A stretch of 62,519 nt of DNA from an uncultured Alphaproteobacteria bacterium (GCA_902586855.1 CACIIZ010000002.1:1-62519); one strand, 5' to 3'; counted from the stretch's first letter, positions 42,119 through 52,183 are shown. Numbers and translations: made by a program. The notes: generated by a model not told the origin, from the sequence alone.

Positions 42119-42569
42119 ATAATTTATTATATATTTGTAAAGCCACAAATAAATCACTCCAGGCTCTAATTTTAATCCTTTGATTTCATTTTTGATCGGA
42201 GACTAGCTATTCAAGCTATATGGAAGAATTCCCTCTGGAGCAGAATACGCCGCTCTATTCAACTAAATGATTTCATCTACTCTGTAAAAGAGCCATGTTA
42301 GTTATGAAAACTGGATAGAATGAGAGTCGGTAACTTCCAGACAAGGAGACCGCTTTAGTACCAATTCATAATCTGTAGGATTATGAAACTATGTTTTTAT
42401 TAAATAAATCAAGGAATATGACCCATAAATTCTCATGTAAAAATACGCCATATGAGTACTCATATCAATTTTCAAAATAAAGAAGCTTAAGAAATTCTTA
42501 ATCTTGGAAAGAATGAGTGGATGGAATGGGATTTGCTTATACATAAGAATTTAGAGTTAAAGGTTTCCC
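42119..42569. other. Gene-free stretch with palindromes
   Basis: No gene is recognisable. It contains a hairpin TTCATAATC-TGTAG-GATTATGAA (42365-42387) and a perfect 16-base palindrome ATATGAGTACTCATAT (42450-42465), 105 bases before the TPR-methyltransferase gene. The palindrome could be an operator. Confidence 0.6.
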
Positions 42570-44075
42570 ATGCTAAAAATTCCACTAAACCAAAAAAAGT
42601 TGACTATCTTAGATTCCATGAAGCTAGATCAGGCATTAAGACTTGCAGCAAAGAAATTAAATGAAGGTAGCTTTGAAGAAGCAAAAAGTATCTATTTAGA
42701 CATACTATTAAAGTTTCCTAAGAATAAAAGGGCTTTGCAGGGGATAAGGGTTTTGAAAGGAGAGCTACCTACAAAATTAATTAATAGTCAACATTCTATT
42801 AATGAAAAAATGCAATTTATCTTGAAATTATATAAACAAGGGCAATACAGGGAAGTCTTGGCTCAAGCTGATAACGCCCTTAATTTTTCCCCCAACTCTG
42901 AACTACTTTACAACGTTCTTGGTACTGCAAATAGTGAACTTCAGCGATTTGAGATGGCAATCGAATGCTATGAAAAAGCCATCAAGATTAACCCACAGTA
43001 TGCTGAGGCTTATTACAATATGGGTAATGCCTTTCACGATCAAGGCGAACTAAAGTCTGCGATAGACAGCTATAACAAAGCTATCAATATTAAACCAGCA
43101 TATTTTGAGGCATGTAGTAATATGGGAAGTGCACAACATGGCGCAGGTGAATTGAAGGAAGCAATAAAAAGCTATCAACGGGCTATCCGGATTCAACCAA
43201 ACTCCTCTAAATCCTATAATAACCTAGGATGTGTTTTACAGGACAAAGGTAATATAGATTCGGCCGTAGAAAATTATAAAAAAGCGATAAAGATACAGCC
43301 TAATTATTTAGAGGCTCATTATAATTTAGGTGAAGCATTTATGGAAATAGGTCAGTTAATAGAAGCTGGGAAATGTTTCAAGAAGGCTCTAAGTTTAAAT
43401 CCTAAAGATGAATTGGGTGCAAAAATCAAATTAGCAAGTTTAGGTGAAGGTTCAGTACCAGAGAGTACTCCTGAACATTATTTAAAACACTTCTATAAGA
43501 ATAGAGCACAGTCTTGGGTGGAAAATACTCCTCAATACAGGGGACATGCAATGGTTGCGCGGGCTATTGAGCAAACAAGAATCAAAAATAACTCATTAAA
43601 AATATTGGATTTAGGATGTGGAACAGGAAGTTTAGCAAGTTTTTTGCATTCTTACGCAGATACCTTGGATGGAGTAGATATATCACCGGAAATGTTAACA
43701 AGAGCAAAAAAGACTAAGTTTTATGATAATCTATATGAGAAAGATCTTGCAATTTTCTTAAGAAATACGAAGTCTCATTTTGATTTGATTGTTGCGGCAG
43801 CGGTAATGATTCATTTTCTCGATTTGAAACCAATTTTTAAATTAGTAAGTGACAAGTTATCTCCAAGTGGTAGCTTTGTAATTTCAATCTTTAAAGCAAA
43901 CAGAGAGCAAAAAGAATTGAACTCTTTTATGATGTATTCGCATAGTGATGATTACATTAGAAAAATAGCAGCCTCTTTGAATTTTAAAGTTTGCTACAGT
44001 GAGCACGGTATCCATGAATATCATAAAAAAAAGCCAGTAGATGGTCTTGCATATGTGTTAGAAAAAATACCATGA
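42570..44075 (+). CDS. TPR protein fused to a SAM methyltransferase
   Basis: The first 300 of 501 residues carry tandem tetratricopeptide repeats, such as AIECYEKAIKINPQYAEAYY, AIDSYNKAINIKPAYFEACS and AIKSYQRAIRIQPNSSKSYN. From about 310 onward there is a class I methyltransferase: RGHAMVARAIEQT, then motif I ILDLGCGTGSLASFL near residue 345, GVDISPEMLTRAKK as motif II, and FDLIVAAAVMIHFLDLKPIF. It ends DGLAYVLEKIP. The TPR part probably selects a protein target. AAAGG is placed before the ATG. There is no signal peptide, so it is likely cytoplasmic. Confidence 0.88.
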   Translation: MLKIPLNQKKLTILDSMKLDQALRLAAKKLNEGSFEEAKSIYLDILLKFPKNKRALQGIRVLKGELPTKLINSQHSINEKMQFILKLYKQGQYREVLAQADNALNFSPNSELLYNVLGTANSELQRFEMAIECYEKAIKINPQYAEAYYNMGNAFHDQGELKSAIDSYNKAINIKPAYFEACSNMGSAQHGAGELKEAIKSYQRAIRIQPNSSKSYNNLGCVLQDKGNIDSAVENYKKAIKIQPNYLEAHYNLGEAFMEIGQLIEAGKCFKKALSLNPKDELGAKIKLASLGEGSVPESTPEHYLKHFYKNRAQSWVENTPQYRGHAMVARAIEQTRIKNNSLKILDLGCGTGSLASFLHSYADTLDGVDISPEMLTRAKKTKFYDNLYEKDLAIFLRNTKSHFDLIVAAAVMIHFLDLKPIFKLVSDKLSPSGSFVISIFKANREQKELNSFMMYSHSDDYIRKIAASLNFKVCYSEHGIHEYHKKKPVDGLAYVLEKIP

Positions 44076-44159
44076 AACAAGTTATCAACTAAGAAAACAA
44101 TTGCCCTGATCGGTAAAAGAAATATGCTACGCTTGGGCTGTAAGGCTAGTGGTGAGAGC

Positions 44160-44236
44160 TGGCGACCCCGGGAAGATTCGAACTCCCGACCTGATGATTA
44201 GAAGTCATCCGCTCTATCCAGCTGAGCTACGGGGCC
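44160..44236 (-). tRNA. tRNA-Arg (anticodon UCU)
   Basis: On the minus strand the cloverleaf is complete: acceptor GGCCCCG pairs with CGGGGTC (one G-U), the D-arm is GCTCAGCTGGATAGAGC, the anticodon stem-loop is GATGA-CTTCTAA-TCATC with anticodon TCT, and the T-arm has GTTCGAATC. The discriminator is G and the terminal CCA is encoded (44160-44162). Confidence 0.96.
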
Positions 44237-44241
44237 TATTA

Positions 44242-44553
44242 TTAATGTGTCCACGGCATTTTTTTATCAAACTTGAAGTTTTCTCCGTAGCCATTCTCTC
44301 TCACAATATGTTTCCGTAAATTTGGCTTTTGTACTGTAAACGCTATTCCATGATCTTTGGCAAAGTTGACTGCAGCTTGTTCAGTATCAAATTTTATCTG
44401 TATTTGTTCCCTAGTGTCCTTGGACCCAGTCCAACCCATTAGTGGGTCTATCGTTTTGGCCATACTATATCCCAGTTCCATAATCCAATAGTTAGTGTTG
44501 GCTACCCCAGACTGCATTGCTGACTTTGCTGGCTTGAATATTTTTGCGACCAT
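44242..44553 (-). CDS. ETC complex I accessory subunit (NDUFS4-like)
   Basis: This 103-residue protein matches the ETC complex I subunit conserved region, the bacterial homologue of mitochondrial NDUFS4 (18 kDa subunit). Signature segments are ARIYxPxKxAMQSG in the form AKIFKPAKSAMQSG, WIMELGYSMAKTIDPLMGWT, and a terminal NFKFDKKMPWTH. It is confined mainly to Alphaproteobacteria and mitochondria, and serves as a supernumerary subunit of NADH:quinone oxidoreductase at the cytoplasmic side. It is encoded six bases upstream of tRNA-Arg on the same strand; no nuo operon is nearby. Confidence 0.93.
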   Translation of the reverse strand: MVAKIFKPAKSAMQSGVANTNYWIMELGYSMAKTIDPLMGWTGSKDTREQIQIKFDTEQAAVNFAKDHGIAFTVQKPNLRKHIVRENGYGENFKFDKKMPWTH

Positions 44554-44763
44554 TCTAAGTACCTATTTATTTTTCAATTAGAGCTGACAGTTTAACGTCT
44601 TTGAAGTGGTTTACGCTAGTATTGTTTAACAATAAAAATAGAATTTGCAATAGTACTATGAGAGTAATATTCTGCATTCATTCCGCTCGCAGCAAGTTGC
44701 ATCTTTTTTTTTAGCCTCTTTTTGCAAGTTTTCAAAACGTCCTTAATATGAGAAAAAATAAAA

Positions 44764-46899
44764 GTGAAAGAGAAATCAGAGCCTGGTAAAAGGTTTGAGC
44801 TAAAGTCCAATTTTCCTCCTGCTGGTGACCAACCCAGAGCGATAGAGAGTTTAGTTGCTGGGTTAGAGAAAACAGAAAGAAGTCAGGTTTTGCTTGGTGC
44901 TACAGGCACTGGTAAAACTTTTACTATGGCGCATATCATTGAGCGGACCCAGAGACCAGCTTTAATTTTAGCGCCCAATAAAACACTTGCCGCACAGTTA
45001 TATGGAGAATTTAGGACTTTTTTTCCAGAGAATGCCGTTGAATATTTCGTCTCTTTTTATGATTACTACCAACCCGAGGCTTATGTTCCAAGATCGGACA
45101 CTTATATTGAAAAAGATGCTCAAATAAATGAGCAAATAGATAGAATGCGACATTCGGCTACTAGGGCATTATTAGAACGTGATGATGTAATAATTGTTGC
45201 TTCTGTCTCTTGCATTTATGGTATAGGATCAGTGGAAACATATAGTGCCATGACCCAGGATTTTAGGGTAAATCATTCATATGATTTACGTCATATAATA
45301 CAGGGACTAGTCTCGCAGCAATATCGTCGGAATGATCACGGGTTTCAACGGGGAACTTTTCGAGTTAGAGGAGACATTTTAGAAATTTGGCCTGCCCACT
45401 TGGAAGATCGTGCTTGGAGACTTTCGTTTTTTGGAGAGGAATTAGAGAAACTAGACGAGTTTGATCCTTTGACTGGGAGTAAGTCTCGAACATTAGAGGC
45501 CATTAGAATTTATGCAAATTCGCACTATGTCACGCCAAAACCTACTCTTCAGCAGGCAATTAAGAGTATTAAAATTGATCTTACAAAAAGATTAAAAGAA
45601 TTGACTGATAGTAGTAAATTACTTGAGGCACAGAGATTAGAGCAAAGGACGAATTTTGACTTGGAAATGATGGAGGCTACGGGCGCATGCAGTGGCATTG
45701 AAAATTATTCCCGATATTTAACAGGCAGAAAACCAGGCGAGCCTCCACCAACTTTGTTTGAATATATTCCCGAAAATGCAATAATATTTGCTGATGAGAG
45801 CCATGTAGGTATCCCTCAATTGGGCGGAATGTTTAGAGGCGACCATCGGAGGAAGTCAACTCTGTCTGAACATGGTTTTCGATTGCCTTCTTGTATGGAT
45901 AACCGTCCATTGAAATTTGAAGAGTGGGATGCAATGAGACCACAATCTATTTTCGTATCGGCCACACCGGGGAATTGGGAAATGTCAGAGGCCCAAGGGG
46001 TCTTTGTTGAACAAATCATTAGGCCTACTGGTTTGATTGATCCGATGATATATATTAGGCCAGTAGAAAACCAAATAGATGATCTGCTTCACGAGGTGAG
46101 GTTAGCTTCAAGGCATAGTTTGAGGACACTGTGTACCGTTTTGACCAAACGTATGGCTGAGGATTTGACAGAATTCTTGAATGAAAAAGGTATCAGGGTT
46201 CGCTATCTGCATTCTGACATTGATACTTTGGAAAGAATTGAAATATTAAGAGACTTGAGGATTGGAACTTTCGATGTCCTTGTTGGTATTAATCTCTTAA
46301 GAGAAGGATTAGATATCCCAGAATGTGGGTTAGTTGCAATTCTTGATGCAGACAAGGAGGGTTTCTTGAGATCTCAAACTTCCTTAATACAGACTATCGG
46401 TCGTGCTGCCAGGAACATTGATGGAAAAGTCGTTATGTATGCTGATAAGGTTACTAAGAGCATACAGAATGCATCAGAGGAGACCGAACGTCGCAGAAAC
46501 AAACAATTAGCATATAATTTAAAGCACGGAATAACGCCAGAGAGCGTACGGAAAAATGTGGCAGACGTATTAGAAGGTATTTATGGTGGTTCAGTTGATA
46601 TGGAGAGGGTCTCTGCAAAATTGGAAACTCTACCTAACCTTGGTAATAATTTGCAAGCTCATATAAAGCAGCTGCAGAAAGAAATGTTTCTGGCTGCAGA
46701 GAATTTAGAGTTTGAGAATGCAGCAAATATTCGAGATGAAATAAGTAGATTGCAAAAGGCGGAGCTTGCCATTCAAGATGACCCACTGATAAGGCAAACT
46801 GATTTAAAACAGAAAACAAGTGGTAAAAAGGTCAAAGGAAGATCGAGAGGAGGTTTAGCTGGCACCCGTACTCTTAGAAGCAAAGCCAGGCTCATTTAG
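44764..46899 (+). CDS. uvrB: Excinuclease ABC subunit B
   Basis: This is the DNA damage-verifying helicase-like subunit of nucleotide excision repair, 711 residues. It opens KRFELKSNFPPAGDQPRAI, has Walker A LLGATGTGKTFT, the beta-hairpin YYDYYQPEAY-type block (FYDYYQPEAYVPRSDTYIEK), DEAD-like ADESHVGIPQLG, motif VI TIGRAARN and a C-terminal UVR motif EMFLAAENLEFENAANIRD that contacts UvrA/UvrC. It starts with GTG at 44764. I see no SOS box of the alphaproteobacterial GTTC-N7-GTTC type upstream. Confidence 0.97.
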   Translation: MKEKSEPGKRFELKSNFPPAGDQPRAIESLVAGLEKTERSQVLLGATGTGKTFTMAHIIERTQRPALILAPNKTLAAQLYGEFRTFFPENAVEYFVSFYDYYQPEAYVPRSDTYIEKDAQINEQIDRMRHSATRALLERDDVIIVASVSCIYGIGSVETYSAMTQDFRVNHSYDLRHIIQGLVSQQYRRNDHGFQRGTFRVRGDILEIWPAHLEDRAWRLSFFGEELEKLDEFDPLTGSKSRTLEAIRIYANSHYVTPKPTLQQAIKSIKIDLTKRLKELTDSSKLLEAQRLEQRTNFDLEMMEATGACSGIENYSRYLTGRKPGEPPPTLFEYIPENAIIFADESHVGIPQLGGMFRGDHRRKSTLSEHGFRLPSCMDNRPLKFEEWDAMRPQSIFVSATPGNWEMSEAQGVFVEQIIRPTGLIDPMIYIRPVENQIDDLLHEVRLASRHSLRTLCTVLTKRMAEDLTEFLNEKGIRVRYLHSDIDTLERIEILRDLRIGTFDVLVGINLLREGLDIPECGLVAILDADKEGFLRSQTSLIQTIGRAARNIDGKVVMYADKVTKSIQNASEETERRRNKQLAYNLKHGITPESVRKNVADVLEGIYGGSVDMERVSAKLETLPNLGNNLQAHIKQLQKEMFLAAENLEFENAANIRDEISRLQKAELAIQDDPLIRQTDLKQKTSGKKVKGRSRGGLAGTRTLRSKARLI

Positions 46900-46923
46900 A
46901 ATATACCAAGCCCTAATTTAATC

Positions 46924-47412
46924 TCATACGTCTGAAGTTGATGAATTAACGGGGAATACTCCATTAATTAACCAAGTATTGGAACCGTACTCCTTTATTT
47001 CGTAATCGAACATAAAGATTTTCTCCATTGAATCAACAAACAAAACTCTTTGTATCAAAGCTCCATTGAATAAATTGAACTCAAGAAATTTGTACTCCTT
47101 TGGGGACCAAATCATTGGGTAACCAGATGCAACCATTTCTCCAAATACATCAGGATTAGCAAATTTGGATTTTATAAATGGAGATGCAAATTTATAAGCA
47201 GTTTTTACATCTAATTTTCTAAATGCATCAATCTGAGAAGAGATAATCTTTTGTGCTTTTTGCTCTAGGATTATAGTATCAGTCTTTTCCAACGATTTTG
47301 CCTGTTCCCCCAGCAAAGGTCCACTGACAGTACTTGTAGAAATAATAAGTAAAAGCAAAGATACTAGGTATTTAAGTGATTTCATAGCGTAGCCTACTTC
47401 TCCAGCTTTCAT
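46924..47412 (-). CDS. Exported DUF4864 protein
   Basis: A 162-residue protein with an N-terminal signal peptide (MKSLKYLVSLLLLIISTS) precedes the DUF4864 domain: IISSQIDAFRKLDVKTAYKF, ASPFIKSKFANPDVFGEMV, YPMIWSPKEYKFLEFN and ITDYEIKEYGSNTWLINGVF-type ending (here FDYEIKEYGSNTWLINGVF). These resemble NTF2-like folds. The function is unknown. Either ATG 47412 (AAAGAG next to it) or ATG 47385 keeps the signal. It converges with uvrB, 24 bases apart. Confidence 0.85.
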   Translation of the reverse strand: MKAGEVGYAMKSLKYLVSLLLLIISTSTVSGPLLGEQAKSLEKTDTIILEQKAQKIISSQIDAFRKLDVKTAYKFASPFIKSKFANPDVFGEMVASGYPMIWSPKEYKFLEFNLFNGALIQRVLFVDSMEKIFMFDYEIKEYGSNTWLINGVFPVNSSTSDV

Positions 47413-47523
47413 CTCTTTTTATCTCACAAGCAATGTTTACCAATATACTGAACCAAACAAACCTTTTCAGATTTATAAGATTATTCATACTGACCTATCA
47501 TATGTAATTATACTTCTTTAAAT

Positions 47524-49119
47524 TTACAATCCTTTATTATTTTTAGAACTGTTTAGTCCAAGTTTATTGGAAATAAGGTTTCTGGTTTCCTCGATCCCAT
47601 ACAAAGATATGAATCCTCCTAGTCGTGGTCCTGTTTTTGTTCCAAGCAAAACCTCATAGATGCACGCAAACCAATCTTTGAGTTGCTCAAAATTATTTTC
47701 CTTACCTACTGCGTAGACCAGCGATTGCAACTCATCTTTTCCCCGTGAGGTGGGCATATTCCCTAGCCTTGAAAATAAATCTAGCAAGGCAATTCTTTCT
47801 TTTTCATCAGCACTCCTGAAGACCTTCTTTGGTTTGATGAAATCTCTATAGTATTGAACGGCGTAGCCTACCGCTTTATTTAGGCTTGGATGATCTCCTG
47901 GTTTTATGTTTGGAGCGTAACGATTAATAAAGCCCCACAAGGTTTTTTCGTCTTCGGAACCAGAAGCTGAAACTAGATTTAATAGCATCGAAAAGGAAAT
48001 AACCATGTCCGATTTGGGTGGTGAACCTGAGTGCACATGCCAGACTGGGTTTTTTAGCTTTTCTTCATGCGTCTGTTCCACATATTTCCCCAAGTTTTGA
48101 TGATATTCGTCCATCATTCTCGGAATTATGTCGAAGAACAATCTTTTTGCAGTTTTTGGTTTTTGATACATGAAGTAGCTCAAAGACTCGGGGGCAGCGT
48201 AGCGTAACCACTCTTCTATAGACAAGCCATTTCCCTTTGACTTTGAAATTTTTTGACCATTCTGATCTAGAAATAGTTCATAATTAAGAAGCTCAGGAGG
48301 ATTCCCACCTATTATTTTACAGATCTTGGCAGCTAACTCAGCTGATGGTATCAAATCTTTTCCAAACATTTCATAATCGATTCCTAGTACAAACCATCGC
48401 ATTGCCCAATCAGGCTTCCATTGTAATTTAACATTTCCGGTTGTGACTGGGAGTTCAACCAATTCTCCGTCAGGTTCCCTGTAGACTATTGTGCCACTAG
48501 ATTTATTGATTGACTCAATTGTTACCTGAAGCACTTTACCACTTTTGGGGCTAATTGGTAGAAAAGGGGAGTAGGTTTGCTGTCTTTCTGATCTAAGTGA
48601 AGGAAGAATTACTTCCATAATTTTCTCGTAATTTTCAAGAATTAAAATTAATGCCTTATCAAAGGCTCCTTCAAAATATTTTGTAGTTGCCGATTGGAAT
48701 TCGTAATCGAAATTGTACTGATCCAGGAATTCTCTCAATTTTGCATTATTATGATGACCAAAGCTATTGTATTCACCAAAAGGATCTCTGACCTTAGTTA
48801 AGGGTAGATCTAGATCATGCTCTAAATCATTTGAGTTTGGTACGTTTGTTGGAATTTTTCTTAAACCGTCCAAATCATCTGAAAAGCATATCAATTTTGT
48901 TGGTAAATCACTTAATTTTTCGAATGCAGTCCTCACCATTGTTGTACGCACGACCTCACCAAAAGTTCCTATATGTGGTAGCCCGGATGGACCATAGCCA
49001 GTCTGGAAAGCTACAAAACCTTTCCTAGGTGATTCCTTTGAATAACGCTTTAAAACACGTTTGGCTTCAATAAACGGCCAGGAATCAGCTCTATCAAATT
49101 TTTCCTGATCAAAGGACAT
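47524..49119 (-). CDS. lysS: Lysyl-tRNA synthetase, class I
   Basis: This 531-residue enzyme charges tRNA-Lys and belongs to the class I form found in archaea, Alphaproteobacteria and spirochaetes, unrelated in fold to class II LysRS. The HIGH-equivalent is GPSGLPHIGTFGEV, and the KMSKS-equivalent is GQKISKSKGNGLSIEEWL. The C-terminal helical part with TGPRLGGFISLYG is family-typical. The start ATG is at 49119. It is a good taxonomic marker for the window. Confidence 0.96.
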   Translation of the reverse strand: MSFDQEKFDRADSWPFIEAKRVLKRYSKESPRKGFVAFQTGYGPSGLPHIGTFGEVVRTTMVRTAFEKLSDLPTKLICFSDDLDGLRKIPTNVPNSNDLEHDLDLPLTKVRDPFGEYNSFGHHNNAKLREFLDQYNFDYEFQSATTKYFEGAFDKALILILENYEKIMEVILPSLRSERQQTYSPFLPISPKSGKVLQVTIESINKSSGTIVYREPDGELVELPVTTGNVKLQWKPDWAMRWFVLGIDYEMFGKDLIPSAELAAKICKIIGGNPPELLNYELFLDQNGQKISKSKGNGLSIEEWLRYAAPESLSYFMYQKPKTAKRLFFDIIPRMMDEYHQNLGKYVEQTHEEKLKNPVWHVHSGSPPKSDMVISFSMLLNLVSASGSEDEKTLWGFINRYAPNIKPGDHPSLNKAVGYAVQYYRDFIKPKKVFRSADEKERIALLDLFSRLGNMPTSRGKDELQSLVYAVGKENNFEQLKDWFACIYEVLLGTKTGPRLGGFISLYGIEETRNLISNKLGLNSSKNNKGL

Positions 49120-49272
49120 CTATTTTCCGCTCACGGTATGCTTCTGGCGATGAACATGTTAAGGCCTTCTTTTATTCATGATACATGACCGTACCTATAG
49201 ACTAGGATTTCTAAGGTCGTCAAATCAAAATCATTATGTTACATTTAGTTTGGAGAAACTAGGATAAAAAAC

Positions 49273-49698
49273 ATGCAGGGTTCTGATTTAATGACAGCAC
49301 AAGATGCTTTGGTTGCAATAATGATAGCCGGTGGAGCTTCTGATGAAAATATTTCAAACCGAGAATTAGTTTCCATAACTAGGATAGTCGATCATCTCCC
49401 AATCTTTAAAAGTTATGACTCAAGAAAGATACAAATTGTCGCTGAAACTGTTTTTGATTTGTTCGAAGAGGAAGATGGGTTAGATGCTTTATTTGGTCTA
49501 ATTAAGGAAGCTTTGCCTGAAAAATTGTATGAAACAGCTTATGCTCTGGCTTGTGATGTTGCGGCATCAGATGGAACTCTTCCTGAGGTGCAATTACGTT
49601 TTCTTGAAGAAATTAGGCACGAACTAAATATTGACCGTTTGCATGGGGCAGCGATAGAAAGAGGGGCTAGAGCAAGGCACATGTTATTAGAATCATGA
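49273..49698 (+). CDS. TerB-family protein
   Basis: The 141-residue all-helical protein resembles the tellurite-resistance TerB fold: DALVAIMIAGGASDENISNR, with acidic residues in the DxxxxxxE pattern, and its inverted repeat YALACDVAASDGTLPEVQLR near residue 100. TerB proteins bind divalent metal ions at membrane-associated complexes. It stands alone, without other ter genes, as in many Alphaproteobacteria where it is a single-copy housekeeping-like gene of unknown role. It is divergent from lysS and convergent with nadD. Confidence 0.85.
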   Translation: MQGSDLMTAQDALVAIMIAGGASDENISNRELVSITRIVDHLPIFKSYDSRKIQIVAETVFDLFEEEDGLDALFGLIKEALPEKLYETAYALACDVAASDGTLPEVQLRFLEEIRHELNIDRLHGAAIERGARARHMLLES

Positions 49699-49751
49699 GC
49701 TAGGCTAGACTAATTTTTTTTAAATCTCACATTTCAACAATTATCTTAGCC

Positions 49752-50348
49752 TCAGGGCCAGAAACCTTTTCTACGGAGTTCCGTAGAGGAAACATTTCTC
49801 ATCGTACCTATTAGTAAGGTCCATGCTGGTGGAGTAAGCTTAGAAAGGCAGGAAGCTTTCTCTGGTGGAATTCTGAAACGTTGGTAACGAATGGCTGTGG
49901 TGGATAACCCAGCTTTTATTTGTTCTTCAGGCCTTGCGAGAACTCCGATAGGAACGTTCTGAACTATCCAATTCCATTCGTCCCATCGATGGAAATTCAC
50001 TAAATTGTCAGCACCCATGAGCCACACAAACTTTACGCCGGGATAGATTCGCTGAAGTTTGTATATGGTCTCGGCCGTGAAGCGTGATCCCAAATTGATT
50101 TCTAGACTCGTGATTGTTACGGCAGGGTGTTGCATAATCTTTTTAGAAGCTTCGAATCGCCTACCTATATCTTCAGGCTTTCTCGATTTTAAGGGGTTGC
50201 TAGGGCTCACCAGCCACCATATTCTTGATAAGTTAAATGCACGTATAGCCTGCCGTGTTATATGAACATGACCATCATGGGGCGGATCAAAGGAGCCACC
50301 TAATAAACCAACTGTTAAGCCTGGTACTCCTATTGGATGACCTGCCAA
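49752..50348 (-). CDS. nadD: Nicotinate-nucleotide adenylyltransferase
   Basis: This 198-residue enzyme makes deamido-NAD from nicotinate mononucleotide and ATP. VGLLGGSFDPPHDGHVHI is the nucleotidyltransferase motif, WWLVSPSNPLKSRKPEDI the phosphate-binding segment, and VWLMGADNLVNFHRWDEW the nicotinate site; SSTELRRK near the end is the ISSTxxR motif. It acts one step before NadE, which is encoded a few kilobases downstream on the same strand. Residues 1-12 before the motif are an Ala/Gly/Pro extension that may not be part of the gene. Confidence 0.96.
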   Translation of the reverse strand: MAGHPIGVPGLTVGLLGGSFDPPHDGHVHITRQAIRAFNLSRIWWLVSPSNPLKSRKPEDIGRRFEASKKIMQHPAVTITSLEINLGSRFTAETIYKLQRIYPGVKFVWLMGADNLVNFHRWDEWNWIVQNVPIGVLARPEEQIKAGLSTTAIRYQRFRIPPEKASCLSKLTPPAWTLLIGTMRNVSSTELRRKGFWP

Positions 50349-50497
50349 AGTTTTCTCCTAGGTAATGAAATACTATGTTTAATTTATTCCTTCATGAGCC
50401 GGTCCATATCCGGAAAGCTCAAAACTCTTTGTTGCAATATCCATAAATTATTTAATATAAATTCAGCAGAACTACAAATTCTTGTAAAGGATAAAGT

Positions 50498-52165
50498 ATG
50501 GCATCTGTAAAATATGTATATCACATGAGTGACGTTTCAAAAGTATTTCCTGGAGGAAAAAAATGTTTTGAGAATATACACTTGTCTTTTTTGCCTGGGG
50601 TTAAGATAGGGGTTGTTGGGGTCAATGGAGCTGGGAAAAGTAGTCTTATGAAGATTATGGCCGGATTGGATAAAGATTATACAGGCGAAGCTTGGGCCGC
50701 GGAAGGTATAAATGTCGGTTATTTACCTCAGGAACCATTATTAGATACTCGTCTAAATGTACGGGAGAATATTCTAGCAGCAATTGTTGAAAAGAAGCAG
50801 CTATTGGATGATTATAATCAGATAGCTAACCAACTGGCTGAAGATTACTCTGAAGAAATTTTGGCAAAAATGACCGAATTACAGGACAAAATCGACTCAG
50901 AGAATCTTTGGGAATTGGACAATCAAATAACTGTAGCAATGGAGGCTTTAAGATGCCCAGATGATGAAGCCAATATTAGTGAGCTATCAGGGGGGGAAAA
51001 AAGACGTGTGGCATTATGTCAGCTACTTTTAAAATCACCTGAATTATTATTACTAGACGAGCCAACCAATCATTTAGATGCTGAAACCGTCGATTGGCTG
51101 CAAAGATATCTCATCGCATATAGTGGGACATGCCTAATTGTAACTCATGATAGATATTTTTTGGATCAAATTACAGGTTGGATACTTGAAATTGATAGAG
51201 GAAGAGGAATCCCTTATGAGGGCAATTATACGAACTGGTTAGATCAAAAGTCGAGCAGAGCCAGGCAGGAAGGAAAGGAAGATAAGAAAAAGCAAAAAAC
51301 TTTAGAAAAAGAATTGGAATGGATTAGGCAAGGCGCTAAAGCACGTCAGGCAAAACAAAAAGCTAGAATAAAAGCATATGCAGAATTAGCAGAGGCTTCT
51401 GAAAAAATAGCATTATCTAACGCCCAAATAGTTGTACCCAATGGGCCAAGATTAGGATCTAAAGTTTTAGAGGTTAGTAGTCTGACTAAACATTTTGAAG
51501 ATAAGGTATTGTTTGAGAATTTGTCTTTCTCTTTACCTGCAGGTGGTATTGCTGGGATTATTGGTCCTAATGGTGCCGGTAAATCTACTCTTTTCCAATT
51601 GATAATTGGAAAAGATACACCCACAAGTGGGGAGATAGTTTTCGGAGAAACAGTAAAATTATCATATGTCGATCAGACTAGAGATGGACTGGATTCCCAA
51701 AAATCAGTGTGGGAGGAAATATCAGATGGTCAGGAAATAGTTAAACTTGGTGATGCAGAGCTAAATTCTAGAGCATATTGCAGTTCGTTTAATTTCAAAG
51801 GTGCAGATCAACAAAAGCCGATGGGAAAATTGTCTGGTGGAGAAAGAAACAGGGTCCATATCGCAAAGATGTTAAAAACAGGTGGTAACGTTTTGTTGCT
51901 TGATGAGCCAACTAATGATTTAGATATAGAGACATTAAGCGCGCTTGAGCATGCGCTCAATAAGTTTGCTGGTTGCGCAATGATTATAAGTCATGACCGC
52001 TTTTTCTTAAACAGAGTATCTACTCACATTCTTGCTTTTGAGGGAGATAGTCATGTTGAGTGGTATGAAGGTAATTTTGAAGATTATCTTGAAGATAAAA
52101 AGAGGCGATTAGGAGAAGACAGTATCAATCCAAAGCGTACCAAATATAAAAAATTTGAAATTTAA
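50498..52165 (+). CDS. ettA: Energy-dependent translational throttle protein EttA
   Basis: This is an ABC-F protein with two ATPase domains, 555 residues. It binds the ribosomal E site and regulates entry into elongation according to the ATP/ADP ratio. Walker A motifs are GVNGAGKSSLM and GPNGAGKSTLF; signatures are LSGGEKRRVALCQLL and LSGGERNRVHIAKML, each followed by LLLDEPTNHLD or LLLDEPTNDLD. The linker between domains has the charged PtIM arm (KKQKTLEKELEWIRQGAKAR). The start ATG follows AAAGGATAAAGT. EttA is nearly universal in Proteobacteria. Confidence 0.96.
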   Translation: MASVKYVYHMSDVSKVFPGGKKCFENIHLSFLPGVKIGVVGVNGAGKSSLMKIMAGLDKDYTGEAWAAEGINVGYLPQEPLLDTRLNVRENILAAIVEKKQLLDDYNQIANQLAEDYSEEILAKMTELQDKIDSENLWELDNQITVAMEALRCPDDEANISELSGGEKRRVALCQLLLKSPELLLLDEPTNHLDAETVDWLQRYLIAYSGTCLIVTHDRYFLDQITGWILEIDRGRGIPYEGNYTNWLDQKSSRARQEGKEDKKKQKTLEKELEWIRQGAKARQAKQKARIKAYAELAEASEKIALSNAQIVVPNGPRLGSKVLEVSSLTKHFEDKVLFENLSFSLPAGGIAGIIGPNGAGKSTLFQLIIGKDTPTSGEIVFGETVKLSYVDQTRDGLDSQKSVWEEISDGQEIVKLGDAELNSRAYCSSFNFKGADQQKPMGKLSGGERNRVHIAKMLKTGGNVLLLDEPTNDLDIETLSALEHALNKFAGCAMIISHDRFFLNRVSTHILAFEGDSHVEWYEGNFEDYLEDKKRRLGEDSINPKRTKYKKFEI

Positions 52166-52183
52166 GAATTTCTGTAGGAGATT

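Noticed and set aside
44560-44763. SOS box upstream of uvrB
   Set aside because: I did not find a GTTC-N7-GTTC or similar LexA site; only a short TTGTTTAACAA palindrome, which is not diagnostic.
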